A DNA stretch of 7,792 nt from Phenylobacterium sp. (GTDB taxonomy: Bacteria; Pseudomonadota; Alphaproteobacteria; Caulobacterales; Caulobacteraceae), in the NCBI GenBank assembly GCA_028698405.1, contig JAQVDF010000071.1, positions 1 to 7,792 of the forward strand, in the 5' to 3' direction. Positions 1 to 6,617 of this stretch are shown piece by piece. Numbering within the stretch: the stretch's first letter is position 1; every line of letters starts with the position of its first letter. The translations under genes were made by a program, and so were the position numbers. The notes under the pieces were generated by a model, which did no database searches, had not been told where the DNA came from, and was given only the letters and a program-made list of their open reading frames with translations.

Positions 1-138
1 ATGACCGAGTGGCTCAAGAGCGGCCGCATCAAGTACCAGGAGACGGTGCTGGAAGGCTTCGAGAAGGCCCCCGAGGGGCTGATCGGCCTGTTCGAGGGGC
101 GCAACATCGGCAAGATGCTGATCCACATCGCCGACTGA
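1..138 (+). CDS. MDR-family NADP-dependent oxidoreductase, C-terminal end (5' partial)
   Basis: The frame is open from base 1 to a TGA at 136-138 and gives 45 residues, beginning MTEWLKSGRIKY and ending GRNIGKMLIHIAD. This matches the C-terminal tail of medium-chain dehydrogenase/reductase proteins of the leukotriene B4 12-hydroxydehydrogenase / prostaglandin reductase / CurA type. In that family a W-L-x-x-G-x-I-K-Y element, an E-G-F/L-E-x-A-P segment and a G-x-N-x-G-K stretch close the fold. Family members are cytosolic enzymes that use NADPH to reduce the double bond of alpha,beta-unsaturated ketones or aldehydes. The ATG at base 1 is an internal methionine and not the start, because the fragment lacks the whole catalytic and Rossmann domains. 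The substrate cannot be judged from this piece. The downstream protease gene lies 43 bases away on the same strand and may be co-transcribed. Confidence 0.85.
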   Translation: MTEWLKSGRIKYQETVLEGFEKAPEGLIGLFEGRNIGKMLIHIAD

Positions 139-181
139 GCCGCCGATCCCCTGGCGCCGGGCGGCGGGAGGGTCCAAGTCT

Positions 182-1129
182 ATGGGCTTGAGAACCCGAC
201 GCTCCATCCTCGGTCAGTTCGGCGCGCTCGGCATCGCCGGCGGCGCGGCCTTCCTGTTGCGCGACCAGATCCTGTGGCCGGACCCCGAGCCGCGGCTGGA
301 AGCCAACGGCGGATCCTCCAGCGGCTGGCTGAGCTTCATCGGGCGCCCGGGCGCGCCGGCGGTGATGGTGCTGACCGAGGTCAACGGGCGGCCGGTGCGC
401 GCGCTGCTCGACAGCGGGGCGCAGTATTCGGTGATCGACAAGGCGCTGGCCGCCGAGCTCGGCCTGCCGCACGCCTTCGCCGCCCCGATGATCGCCTACG
501 GAGTCGGCGGTAAGCCGCAGCTCGGTCGCGGCGTGACCCTGGCTGTGCGGGCCGGCGCCCTCACCCTCCCCGCGCTGCGCGCGGCGGTGCTGGATTTGGG
601 CCCTATTTCCGGCGGGCTGGGGCTGTCCGTGCCGCTGGTGCTGGGCCAGGACGTGCTGTCCACGCTGGTGGCCGACATCGATTTCCCACGCCGGCGGGTG
701 CGCTTCCTCACCCCCGAGGCCTACGAGCCCCCGCAGGGCGCCTTCGCCGTGCCGGCCCGCCGCAAGGGCCGGGCTCTGCTGGCCAGGGTGGATGTCGAGG
801 GCGCGAGCCTGGAGCCGGTGCTCGACACCGGCGCCTCCTCGGCCCTGGTGCTGGCGCACGACGTGGCCGAGGACGCCGGACTGCTGTCGGGCCGCGAAGT
901 GCGCCCGGCCCGTAGCCTGGTGCTGGGCGGGATCGCCGCCGGACGGATGGTGACGGTCCGCACCCTCGCCTTCGGCGGCGAGGTGCTGCGCGACGTGCCG
1001 GTGCACATCTACAAGCGACAGCCGATGCCGGGATTTCCGAGCGGCCTGCTGGGCGTCGGCGCGCTGTCCCGCTTCCGGGCCGTGCTCGACCACCACGGCG
1101 GGCGCCTGCACCTCGTGCGGGGGGCGTGA
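182..1129 (+). CDS. Exported retropepsin-like aspartyl protease with two catalytic lobes
   Basis: This 315-residue protein has two repeated aspartic-protease lobes. The first has ALLDSGAQYSVID (Asp77-Ser-Gly) and a flap/closing element ending LVLGQDVL near 152-159. The second has PVLDTGASSALVL (Asp215-Thr-Gly) and a closing GLLGVGALSRF near 288-298. One chain therefore supplies both catalytic aspartates that retropepsins usually assemble by dimerisation. The N-terminus (RTRRSILGQF followed by a small hydrophobic stretch to about residue 27) looks like a twin-arginine or membrane-anchor signal, so I infer that it acts in the periplasm or at the inner membrane. The start is supported by GGGAGGG at 166-172, nine bases before the ATG. 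It is similar to the many bacterial proteins annotated 'aspartyl protease family protein' or 'retroviral-like aspartic protease'. Substrates are unknown. A lipid- or sugar-binding non-peptidase role is possible but unlikely with both Asp motifs intact. Confidence 0.85.
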   Translation: MGLRTRRSILGQFGALGIAGGAAFLLRDQILWPDPEPRLEANGGSSSGWLSFIGRPGAPAVMVLTEVNGRPVRALLDSGAQYSVIDKALAAELGLPHAFAAPMIAYGVGGKPQLGRGVTLAVRAGALTLPALRAAVLDLGPISGGLGLSVPLVLGQDVLSTLVADIDFPRRRVRFLTPEAYEPPQGAFAVPARRKGRALLARVDVEGASLEPVLDTGASSALVLAHDVAEDAGLLSGREVRPARSLVLGGIAAGRMVTVRTLAFGGEVLRDVPVHIYKRQPMPGFPSGLLGVGALSRFRAVLDHHGGRLHLVRGA

Positions 1130-1133
1130 CGTC

Positions 1134-1155
1134 TTTCCCCTGCAGGAGAGGGAAA
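1134..1155. terminator. Possible bidirectional terminator hairpin between convergent genes
   Basis: TTTCCC (1134-1139) pairs with GGGAAA (1150-1155), and CT/AG inside extends the stem around one bulged base. The hairpin fills most of the 28-base spacer between the stop of the + strand protease (1127-1129) and the stop of the - strand glycosyltransferase (1158-1160). The placement suits termination from both sides. The U-tract is short on either strand (the stem's own UUU plus an AT-rich AAAATTTA), so efficiency is uncertain. Confidence 0.4.
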
Positions 1156-1157
1156 AT

Positions 1158-2096
1158 TTAGGCCGCGCGGCCCTTCAGACGCCAGACGACCGGGCGCAGC
1201 ACGGCGGTGCAGACGATGACCGGCGAGAGCAGCCAGGCGAGCAGACGTTCGACCGGCTTTTCGCTGCGCTTGCGGAAGTAGCGGGCCAGGCCCAGCCCCT
1301 TGTGGAACTCGACCCTCACCGGGCTGGCCTGGCTGGTGTGGCCCAGGTGGATGACCTCGGCCTTGGGGTGGAACAGCACCTGGCCGCCGGCCCGGCGCAC
1401 ACGCCAGCACAGGTCCACGTCCTCGACGTGCAGGAAGTAGCCCTCGTCGAAGCCGCCGAGGCTCTCGAAGTCGGCGCGGCGCATGCAGAAGCAGGCGCCG
1501 GAGATGGTCGGCACCGGCGCCACCGCATCGGGCGCGGCCTCGCACTCCCAGTGCACCTCGTAGCGCCGCAGGGCGGGCGCGAGGCGGGCCAGCCGGCTGA
1601 GCGAGAGCAGGGCGGTCATCGGGGTGATGTCGCCGCGCCGCGCACCGCGCTGTTCGGTCCGGTCGGCGTTGAGCACCCGGCCGCCGACCAGGCACGGCGA
1701 GGGCCGGCTCTCGATCTCGCGCACCAGGTTGGCGATGCAGCCCGGCTGCAGGAAGGCGTCCGGGTTGAGGAACAGCAGGTGCTCGCCGGTGGCCTTGCGG
1801 GCCCCCAGGTTGGCGCCGCGCGCGAAGCCGACGTTGCCGTGGCCGGTCAGCAGCACCACCCGCCGGTCGCGCTCGGCCAGCGCCTGCAGCATGGCCGTCT
1901 GACGTCCCGGCGAGCCGTTGTCGACGATGACGAACTCGTCGACCAGCGGGTCGGCCAGCACGCATCGCACGCTCTGCTCGAGCGCCTCGCCGGTCATGTA
2001 GACGACCATCACCACCGAAACCCGGCGGCGCGGCGACCAGAAGACCTGTTCGGGTGCGGGCTCTACGGCGACGATCGGTGCGGCGATGCCGTTCAT
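1158..2096 (-). CDS. Family 2 glycosyltransferase (rhamnosyltransferase/WbbL-like)
   Basis: This 312-residue inverting GT-A glycosyltransferase moves a sugar from a nucleotide-sugar donor to a growing surface glycan on the cytosolic side of the inner membrane. The visible motifs are the N-terminal strand [12 protein letters not shown] (26-37), [11 protein letters not shown] (54-64, nucleotide binding), [12 protein letters not shown] (87-98), the metal-site NPDA (111-114), [10 protein letters not shown] (198-207), and [19 protein letters not shown] (214-232), which carries the E-D acceptor/catalytic region. H253 lies in a conserved LGHTS. The C-terminus has a hydrophobic, partly amphipathic stretch (about 284-305) that may attach it to the membrane. 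The start ATG overlaps the thrS stop as ATGA, with GGAGG at 2101-2105 four bases upstream. It is therefore probably translated by coupling from thrS. Donor and acceptor cannot be fixed. The sequence style is that of O-antigen or exopolysaccharide rhamnosyltransferases, but no other polysaccharide gene is nearby. Confidence 0.88.
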   Translation of the reverse strand: MNGIAAPIVAVEPAPEQVFWSPRRRVSVVMVVYMTGEALEQSVRCVLADPLVDEFVIVDNGSPGRQTAMLQALAERDRRVVLLTGHGNVGFARGANLGARKATGEHLLFLNPDAFLQPGCIANLVREIESRPSPCLVGGRVLNADRTEQRGARRGDITPMTALLSLSRLARLAPALRRYEVHWECEAAPDAVAPVPTISGACFCMRRADFESLGGFDEGYFLHVEDVDLCWRVRRAGGQVLFHPKAEVIHLGHTSQASPVRVEFHKGLGLARYFRKRSEKPVERLLAWLLSPVIVCTAVLRPVVWRLKGRAA

Positions 2097-4072
2097 CCAG
2101 CCTCCATGGCCCCGACCGAGGTGCGGCGAGACGACTCCTCGCCTAACGCGCGAATCGCAAGATCGGGCGGACTCGCCTGCATGGCAAGAGTCTTGACCGC
2201 CTCGTCCAGCGTCAGGATTTCCTGCCGATCCGAGCCGAGGCGCCGCAGCGCGACCTTGCCTTCTTCAGCCTCTCTGCGGCCCACGACGGCGATCACCGGC
2301 GTCTTGGCCAGGCTGCGCTCTCGCACCTTATAGTTGATTTTTTCGTTACGGAGGTCGCTCTCCACGCGAAGGCCGGCCTTTCGGAACGCTTGCACTGCGG
2401 CCCGAGCGTAATCATCGGCGTCTGACGTAATTGTGGCGACCACCACCTGGGTCGGCGCGAGCCACAACGGGAAGACGCCCGCATAGTGCTCGATCAGGAT
2501 GCCGATGAACCGCTCCATCGAGCCGGCGATCGCCCGGTGCAACATCACCGGCCGGTGCTTGGCCCCGTCCTCGCCGACGTAGGAGGCGTCCAGCCGCTCG
2601 GGCAGCACGTAATCGAGCTGCAGCGTGCCGCACTGCCAGGTGCGGCCGATGGCGTCCTTCAGGTGGAACTCCAGCTTGGGCCCGTAGAAGGCGCCCTCGT
2701 TGGGCAGCCGCTCGACCTCGAAGCCGGCGGCGTTGGCCGCCCGCTCCAGCGTGTCCTCGGCGATCGTCCACTGCTCGTCCGTGCCGAACCGCTCGTCGGA
2801 GCGCAGGGCCAGCTTCACCGAATGCAGCTCCACGTTCAGGTCGTCGTAGATCTGCTTCAGCAGCCGGATGAAGGCCACCGCCTCCTCCTCGATCTGCTCG
2901 TCGGTGCAGAAGATGTGCGCATCGTCCTGGCACAGCTGCCGCACCCGCATCAGTCCGTGCAGCGAACCCGAGCTTTCGTTGCGGTGCAGGGCCTCGAACT
3001 CCGACAGCCGGATCGGCAGGTCGCGGTACGAGCGCTGGCCGTGCTTGAACACCTGCACGTGGCCCGGGCAGTTCATCGGCTTGACGGCCATGATCTGGCC
3101 GTCCTCGTCCTCGCAGACGAACATGTTCTCGCGGAACTTGGCCCAGTGGCCGGACTGCTCCCAGAAGGTCTTGTCGAGGACCTGGGGCGTCTTCACCTCG
3201 TCGTAGCCCTCGGCCTCCATGCGCCGGCGCATGTAGTTCTGCAGCGTCCGGTAGAGCGTCCAGCCCTTCGGATGCCAGAAGATCATGCCCTTGCCCTCTT
3301 CCTGGATGTGGAAGAGGTCCATGGCCTGGCCGAGCTTGCGATGGTCGCGCTTCTCGGCCTCCTCCAGCCGCTTCAGATAGGCCTCGAGGTCGGCCTCCGA
3401 GGCCCAGGCCGTGCCGTAGATGCGCTGCAGCTGGGCGTTACGGTGGTCGCCGCGCCAGTAGGCGCCGGCCAGCTTGGTCAGCTTGAAGGCCTTGCCGGCG
3501 TGCTTCGTCGACGGCAGGTGCGGCCCGCGGCACAGGTCCTTCCACTGGCCCTGGCGGTAGACGGTGATCGTCTCGTTCTCGGGCAGGTCCTCGATGATCT
3601 CGGCCTTGTAGGCCTCGCCGATCGAGCGGAAGTGGGCGATGGCCTCGTTGCGGTCCCAGACCTCGCGCTGGATCTTCTCGTCGCGGTCGACGATCTCCTT
3701 CATCCGCTGCTCGATCTTGGCCAGGTCTTCCAGGCTGAACGGCTCGTTGCGGGCGAAGTCGTAGTAGAAGCCGTCCTCGATCGAGGGGCCGATGGTCACC
3801 TGCGTGCCGGGAAACAGCTCCTGCACCGCCTCGGCCATGATGTGGGAGACGTCGTGGCGGATGGTCTCCAGCGCCTCGGGCTGCTCGCGCGTCAGGATCT
3901 CGAAGCGGCCGCCCTTCTCCAGCGGGCGGTCGAGGTCCAGAAGCTCGCCGTCCAGCTTTACCAGGATGGCCTTCTTCTCCAGCGACTTAGAGATGCCGGC
4001 GGCGATGTCGCGGCCCGTGACCCCGGCCTCGTACTGGCGCTTGGAGCCGTCGGGAAAGATCAGGTCGATCAT
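2093..4072 (-). CDS. thrS: Threonyl-tRNA synthetase
   Basis: This 659-residue class II synthetase charges tRNA(Thr) with threonine in the cytosol. The domains in order are TGS (1-62), the editing domain with HDVSH (H73, H77) and CRGPH (C181, H185) that removes mischarged serine, the catalytic core (about 240-540), and the anticodon-binding domain (about 541-635). The three zinc ligands that recognise threonine are present: C335 in KPMNCPGH, H386 in QDDAHIFC and H512 in VMLHRA. The motif 2 arginine (R364, [11 protein letters not shown]) and the motif 3 arginine (R521, GSMERFIG) are also present. It is slightly longer than E. coli ThrS (642) because of a C-terminal tail of about 25 residues rich in S, R and E. 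The start ATG overlaps the yidD stop as ATGA, and the stop overlaps the glycosyltransferase start. The codons for the anticodon-binding domain (bases about 2101-2433) use A or T at the third position much more than the rest of the gene (see findings). Confidence 0.98.
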   Translation of the reverse strand: MIDLIFPDGSKRQYEAGVTGRDIAAGISKSLEKKAILVKLDGELLDLDRPLEKGGRFEILTREQPEALETIRHDVSHIMAEAVQELFPGTQVTIGPSIEDGFYYDFARNEPFSLEDLAKIEQRMKEIVDRDEKIQREVWDRNEAIAHFRSIGEAYKAEIIEDLPENETITVYRQGQWKDLCRGPHLPSTKHAGKAFKLTKLAGAYWRGDHRNAQLQRIYGTAWASEADLEAYLKRLEEAEKRDHRKLGQAMDLFHIQEEGKGMIFWHPKGWTLYRTLQNYMRRRMEAEGYDEVKTPQVLDKTFWEQSGHWAKFRENMFVCEDEDGQIMAVKPMNCPGHVQVFKHGQRSYRDLPIRLSEFEALHRNESSGSLHGLMRVRQLCQDDAHIFCTDEQIEEEAVAFIRLLKQIYDDLNVELHSVKLALRSDERFGTDEQWTIAEDTLERAANAAGFEVERLPNEGAFYGPKLEFHLKDAIGRTWQCGTLQLDYVLPERLDASYVGEDGAKHRPVMLHRAIAGSMERFIGILIEHYAGVFPLWLAPTQVVVATITSDADDYARAAVQAFRKAGLRVESDLRNEKINYKVRERSLAKTPVIAVVGRREAEEGKVALRRLGSDRQEILTLDEAVKTLAMQASPPDLAIRALGEESSRRTSVGAMEAG

Positions 4073-4338
4073 GTCTCACACGTCCATTTCCGCGCCGGGG
4101 GCTCGCCCTTGCGGCGCGGCGGGGGCGGCGGGTCGTAGCCTGCGCCGCCCCAGGGGTTGCATCGGCACAGCCGCCGGGCGGCGAGATAGGATCCGCGCCA
4201 GGGGCCGTGATTGATCAGGGCCTCGGCGGCGTATTCCGAGCAGGTCGGAAGGAACCGGCACTGGCGCCCGATCAGGGGGGAGAGCGTCAGCTTGTAGGCG
4301 CGCAACGCGCCTCTGACGCAGGTCTCGTAGAGGGTCAT
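4069..4338 (-). CDS. yidD: Membrane protein insertion efficiency factor YidD
   Basis: This 89-residue protein has the full YidD signature: [16 protein letters not shown] near 9-24, then [15 protein letters not shown] (about 27-41), [19 protein letters not shown] (about 48-66) and GYDPPPP. The conserved cysteines and the C-N-P-W-G-G-x-G-Y-D-P motif are all present. YidD is a small amphipathic protein on the inner face of the membrane that helps YidC and Sec insert and fold membrane proteins. Its usual neighbours are rpmH, rnpA and yidC. Here it instead sits between an Fe-S scaffold gene and thrS, an arrangement I recall from several alphaproteobacteria. The tail after DPPPP is a proline- and lysine-rich extension of about 18 residues. 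Its TGA overlaps the thrS ATG. No strong Shine-Dalgarno precedes its own ATG. Confidence 0.96.
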   Translation of the reverse strand: MTLYETCVRGALRAYKLTLSPLIGRQCRFLPTCSEYAAEALINHGPWRGSYLAARRLCRCNPWGGAGYDPPPPPRRKGEPPARKWTCET

Positions 4339-4393
4339 GCCGGCTCGCGGGCTTGCGATAGCTCGCAGCGCTTAGAGCGCGAGGGGGGCCAAA

Positions 4394-4843
4394 TCAAGCC
4401 GCGCCGGCGCGGCTAGTTCGTTCCACGGCCCGCCGGACGGCCTCGGCCGCGGCCTCGAACGCCAGCAGCGTCGAGGTGTGACGGGCGGGATAATCCTTCA
4501 CCGGCGCCAGCATGGCCAAATCCGCAAAACGTCCTTCGGGCGGCGCGCCGCCTTCTTTCAACATAGCACGGAAGGCGTCGCGGGCCATCTCGATCTCGGC
4601 GAGCGAGGCCCCGACCACCGAAGCGCCCAGCACCGCCGCCGAGGCCTGGCCCAGCGCGCAGGCCTTCACGTCCTGGGCGAAGTCGGCCACCCGGTCGCCC
4701 TCGACCATCACGTCCACCACCACCCGGCTGCCGCACAGCTTGGAGACCTTCTCCGCGCTGGCGTGCGGCGCAGGCAGCCGCCCCACCCGCGGCAGGTTCG
4801 CCGCCAGCTTCAGCACCTTGGCCGAGTAGAGGTCGTCGATCAT
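4394..4843 (-). CDS. NifU/IscU-like iron-sulfur cluster scaffold family protein, third cysteine missing
   Basis: This 149-residue protein has the SufE/NifU-N fold layout: MIDDLYSAKVLKLAANLPRVG at the start, a first cysteine in KLCGSRVVVDVMV (C37), a second in DVKACALGQASAAVLG (C62), and a C-terminal helix after APVKDYPARHTSTLL. In IscU/NifU these regions hold three cysteines and an aspartate that bind the nascent 2Fe-2S cluster. Here the position of the third cysteine (IscU H-C-S) reads H122-T123-S124, and the IscU C-G-D reads C-G-S. Canonical cluster building by this protein is therefore doubtful. It may carry, transfer or repair clusters, or use an outside ligand. The gene lies upstream of yidD with a 55-base spacer and downstream of the universal stress protein. 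No Shine-Dalgarno is seen ahead of the ATG (see the possible promoter at 4847-4878). Confidence 0.85.
   Translation of the reverse strand: MIDDLYSAKVLKLAANLPRVGRLPAPHASAEKVSKLCGSRVVVDVMVEGDRVADFAQDVKACALGQASAAVLGASVVGASLAEIEMARDAFRAMLKEGGAPPEGRFADLAMLAPVKDYPARHTSTLLAFEAAAEAVRRAVERTSRAGAA
4397..4414. repeat. Perfect 18-bp palindrome at the 3' end of the NifU-like gene
   Basis: AGCCGCGCCGGCGCGGCT reads the same on both strands and encodes the last six residues (SRAGAA), directly before the TGA at 4394-4396. On the coding strand it is followed by TGATTTGG, which is only a weak T-rich stretch. It could attenuate transcription before yidD or simply be a GC-rich accident. Confidence 0.5.
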
Positions 4844-4846
4844 GCG

Positions 4847-4878
4847 CGATAGGTCGGTGCGAAGGCGGCGGTTGTCAA
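4847..4878 (-). promoter_or_regulatory. Possible promoter for the NifU-like/yidD/thrS operon
   Basis: On the - strand a perfect TTGACA (4873-4878) lies 26 bases after the stress-protein stop. A CTATCG element (4847-4852), resembling the alphaproteobacterial CTA-type -10, lies just before the ATG at 4843. The spacing between hexamers (20 bases) is longer than ideal. If this -10 is used, the transcript would begin at or within a few bases of the ATG. That would fit the lack of a ribosome binding site and give a leaderless message. This is read by eye and tentative. Confidence 0.3.
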
Positions 4879-4903
4879 ATGGACGACGCGCCGCGGACCG
4901 CCC

Positions 4904-5743
4904 TCACCGCGACACCAGCAGCGGCACGGGGCAGCGGCTGAGCAGCTCGCGGCTCATGCCGCCGAGCAGCAGCTGCTGCAGCCGCGGCCTTGCGTAGAGT
5001 CCCGCGGCCAGGAGGTCGGCGCCGAACGCCTCGGCCTCGGCCAGCACGATGTCGGGGGCGTCCCAGTCCGAGCCGCGCCGGCAGATCAGCTCCACCGTCT
5101 GGCCGCGCCTTGCGAACCTCGCCCGCAGCGCCTCCACCTTGTCCTTTGGGGGATCGTCGCCGACGGTGACCACGGCCACGCTCGCGGCCTGCTCGACGAA
5201 CGGCCAGGCGTCGCGCAGCAGGCGGGCGGACTCGCGGGTGTGCGACCAGGCGATGAGCATCTTGCGGCAGGGATCGCCCGCGTCCGTCCCGGGCGGGACG
5301 ACCAGCAGCGGCCCGCCGCAGGCCATGCCGATCTGGGCCGCGGTCAGCTTGTTCTCGCCGTAGGGGGTGTGCAGCTCGCGCGGGGCGACCACCAGGTCGG
5401 CCCCCTGGGTCAGCGCCAGCAGGGGGCCGTCCTCGTCGCCGTCGACCTCGATCCAGCGGCCGGCGACGCCGGCCTCGGCGACCGCCGCCTCGAAGCGCGC
5501 GCGGGCCTCGCCCAGCGCCTCGGCCACCGCCCGGCCGTGCCGGTTGAGCAGCGCGTCCACCGCCTCGGGCGACAACTGCGGCAGCCCATCGACGGAAGAG
5601 AAGAAGCGCAGGAACTCGCTGACCGGAAACCCCGCCTGCAGCTCCGCCCCGAACCTCGCCGCCAGCGCCGCGGCCAGCCTCAGCCGGCGCGCGCTGTCCT
5701 CCGTCCGGTCCAGCAGGACCAGCACCTCCCGATACCCCAACAC
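4904..5743 (-). CDS. Two-domain universal stress protein (UspA family)
   Basis: This 279-residue cytosolic protein has two Usp folds in tandem. Domain 1 (about 3-150) opens with GYREVLVLLDRTEDS and closes with GADLVVAPRE...GGPLLVVPPG. Domain 2 (about 158-279) opens with CRKMLIAWSHTRESARLLRDA and closes with FGADLLAAGLYARPRLQQLL...GGMSRELLSRCPVPLLVSR. The terminal segment resembles the Usp nucleotide-binding motif (G-x2-G-x9-G-S/T). The second glycine is replaced (G-L-Y-A), so ATP binding may be altered. Tandem Usp proteins are usually induced by starvation, redox or oxygen stress, but their biochemical role is poorly defined. The start is ambiguous. GTG at 5743 has GGAGGT (5755-5760) 11 bases upstream. 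TTG at 5740 has GGAGG (5747-5751) with a more usual six-base spacing. Either changes the protein by one residue only. Confidence 0.9.
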   Translation of the reverse strand: MLGYREVLVLLDRTEDSARRLRLAAALAARFGAELQAGFPVSEFLRFFSSVDGLPQLSPEAVDALLNRHGRAVAEALGEARARFEAAVAEAGVAGRWIEVDGDEDGPLLALTQGADLVVAPRELHTPYGENKLTAAQIGMACGGPLLVVPPGTDAGDPCRKMLIAWSHTRESARLLRDAWPFVEQAASVAVVTVGDDPPKDKVEALRARFARRGQTVELICRRGSDWDAPDIVLAEAEAFGADLLAAGLYARPRLQQLLLGGMSRELLSRCPVPLLVSR

Positions 5744-5980
5744 GCCCCTCCGTCACCTCCGCCGCGGCCACGGCGCCGCCGCGGGGCAGGGTGCGGGAAA
5801 GTCGGCGGCGTGGGAAGGCGGGGGCGGGTTTACGACCAGGGCGCATTCGTGAACCCTTGGAGTGCACCAACACGCGCAAAGGCGCCTGACGGCTCGTTGT
5901 TCGCATACCCCGTGAGCGACGCAGGCAGGGGCGGCCCCCTCTGGATTTCTGCAGAACCACATGAGGAGTGCTAAGGCGTC
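5744..5980. other. Non-coding gap upstream of the stress-protein gene
   Basis: No convincing gene is seen. The part nearest the stress-protein gene holds its two GGAGG-type ribosome binding candidates (5747-5760) and a hairpin with a 7-bp stem, CCGCGGC (5762-5768) with GCCGCGG (5778-5784). The hairpin would lie in the 5' leader of that gene. Farther out is TTGGAGTGCACCAA (5857-5870), an imperfect inverted repeat with TTGG/CCAA arms that could be an operator, though no regulator matching it was recognised. I found no clear -35/-10 pair. The gap also marks the change from the tight - strand operon to the looser right-hand region. Confidence 0.5.
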
Positions 5981-6439
5981 GTGATCCGAAACCTGATCTC
6001 CAGCCTGGCCGTACTTTTCAGTGAGCTCGGCTTTACCGCCCAAGCTGAACCTGTCGTTGTCGAAGTCCAGGCGCAGGATCAGGTCTGATCAGAAAGCGGG
6101 CGGATCGAACACGAGGCGATCTGCGACGGGAAGCCGGTGCTCTTGAGGGTGCTGCGGTCACCGGGCGCGTTCTCGGCCGACATCGGGTTCTATGGCGCCC
6201 TCGCCCCGGTTGCTGAGCCGCTGCGTAGCGTTCTGGAGCGACCTGCCGCTCTGACTTCGATGACGTGGGCGTGCGCCGGCCCGACCGCCATCCTGCACGT
6301 GGTTGTGGCGCGGCCGACGCCCAGTGGCGCGGACTACTTCTTCAGCCGAACATTCGTACGGAGGGACGGGACAGTGGTCACCGAACCGCTGACCCCGAGG
6401 AGTGCGAGTGACGCGGCGTACCTCACAGGCGGCGAGTAG
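5981..6439 (+). pseudogene. Probable decayed small secreted protein gene, interrupted by in-frame TGA
   Basis: From GTG at 5981 the frame encodes a signal-peptide-like N-terminus (VIRNLISSLAVLFSELGF, then TAQAEP with an A-Q-A cleavage-type site) and stops at TGA 6086-6088 after 35 codons. The same frame resumes without a shift and stays open to TAG at 6437-6439, reading SESGRIEHEAICDGKPVLL and then about 100 further residues. The downstream part has two cysteines (EAICDG and TWACAGP), as in small disulfide-bonded periplasmic domains. Protein-like sequence continues on both sides of the TGA in one frame, so a nonsense mutation in a once single gene is the simplest reading. The alternative is an intact shorter gene starting at GTG 6137 (100 residues), but that would drop the EAICDG cysteine and the signal peptide. 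AGGAG (5964-5968) lies 12 bases before the GTG. I do not recognise the family. Confidence 0.45.
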
Positions 6440-6617
6440 AGTGGAACCCGCAGGGCGCGCGCGGCGGCCCAGCTTGGCAGCTGCAGTACGTTTCCAATGC
6501 ACATGTCGCTGCGGCTTAAGGCAGGCGGCCGTCTCAGGTGCCAGGAGTTTTGGCGGGTTCGGATTGCGCCAGGAGCAGGCATTGGCCCGCACGCCTAAAG
6601 CGGACGTCCATCCGTGA
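6440..6617. other. Gap without recognised gene
   Basis: These 178 bases lie between the stop of the decayed + strand gene and the stop of the - strand membrane protein, so the neighbours are convergent. Open frames across it give low-complexity R/A/G-rich translations with no recognisable motif. I see no good terminator hairpin with a T-tract. Confidence 0.4.

Noticed and set aside
29..1111. Long open frame on the - strand (360 codons) opposite the protease gene
   Set aside because: The translation is R/G/A/H/Q-rich with no motif. It is the antisense shadow of a clear protease gene in GC-rich DNA.
1302..2333. + strand open frame opposite the glycosyltransferase and thrS end
   Set aside because: It crosses two well-supported - strand genes and shows only composition-driven sequence without domain motifs.
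2486..4138. Very long + strand open frame (550 codons) opposite thrS
   Set aside because: It is an antisense shadow. The translation is repetitive in L, V, Q, R and D, while thrS on the other strand has every catalytic and zinc residue.
4875..5960. 361-codon - strand frame overlapping the universal stress protein
   Set aside because: It is an R/G/A/P-rich out-of-frame reading. The stress-protein frame has two recognisable Usp folds.
5961..5984. Seven-codon leader peptide ending in TGA that overlaps the GTG at 5981
   Set aside because: It is too short to distinguish from chance and shows no codon bias or attenuator structure.
5753..6043. 96-codon - strand frame in the gap and over the decayed gene
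   Set aside because: It is proline-, alanine- and cysteine-rich at random, with no motif or ribosome binding site, and it conflicts with the + strand reading frame that looks protein-like.
6086..6088. TGA as a selenocysteine codon in the secreted-protein frame
   Set aside because: The residues around it (DQV-stop-SES) show no redox motif, and the short inverted repeat there is not a convincing SECIS element. A nonsense mutation is simpler.
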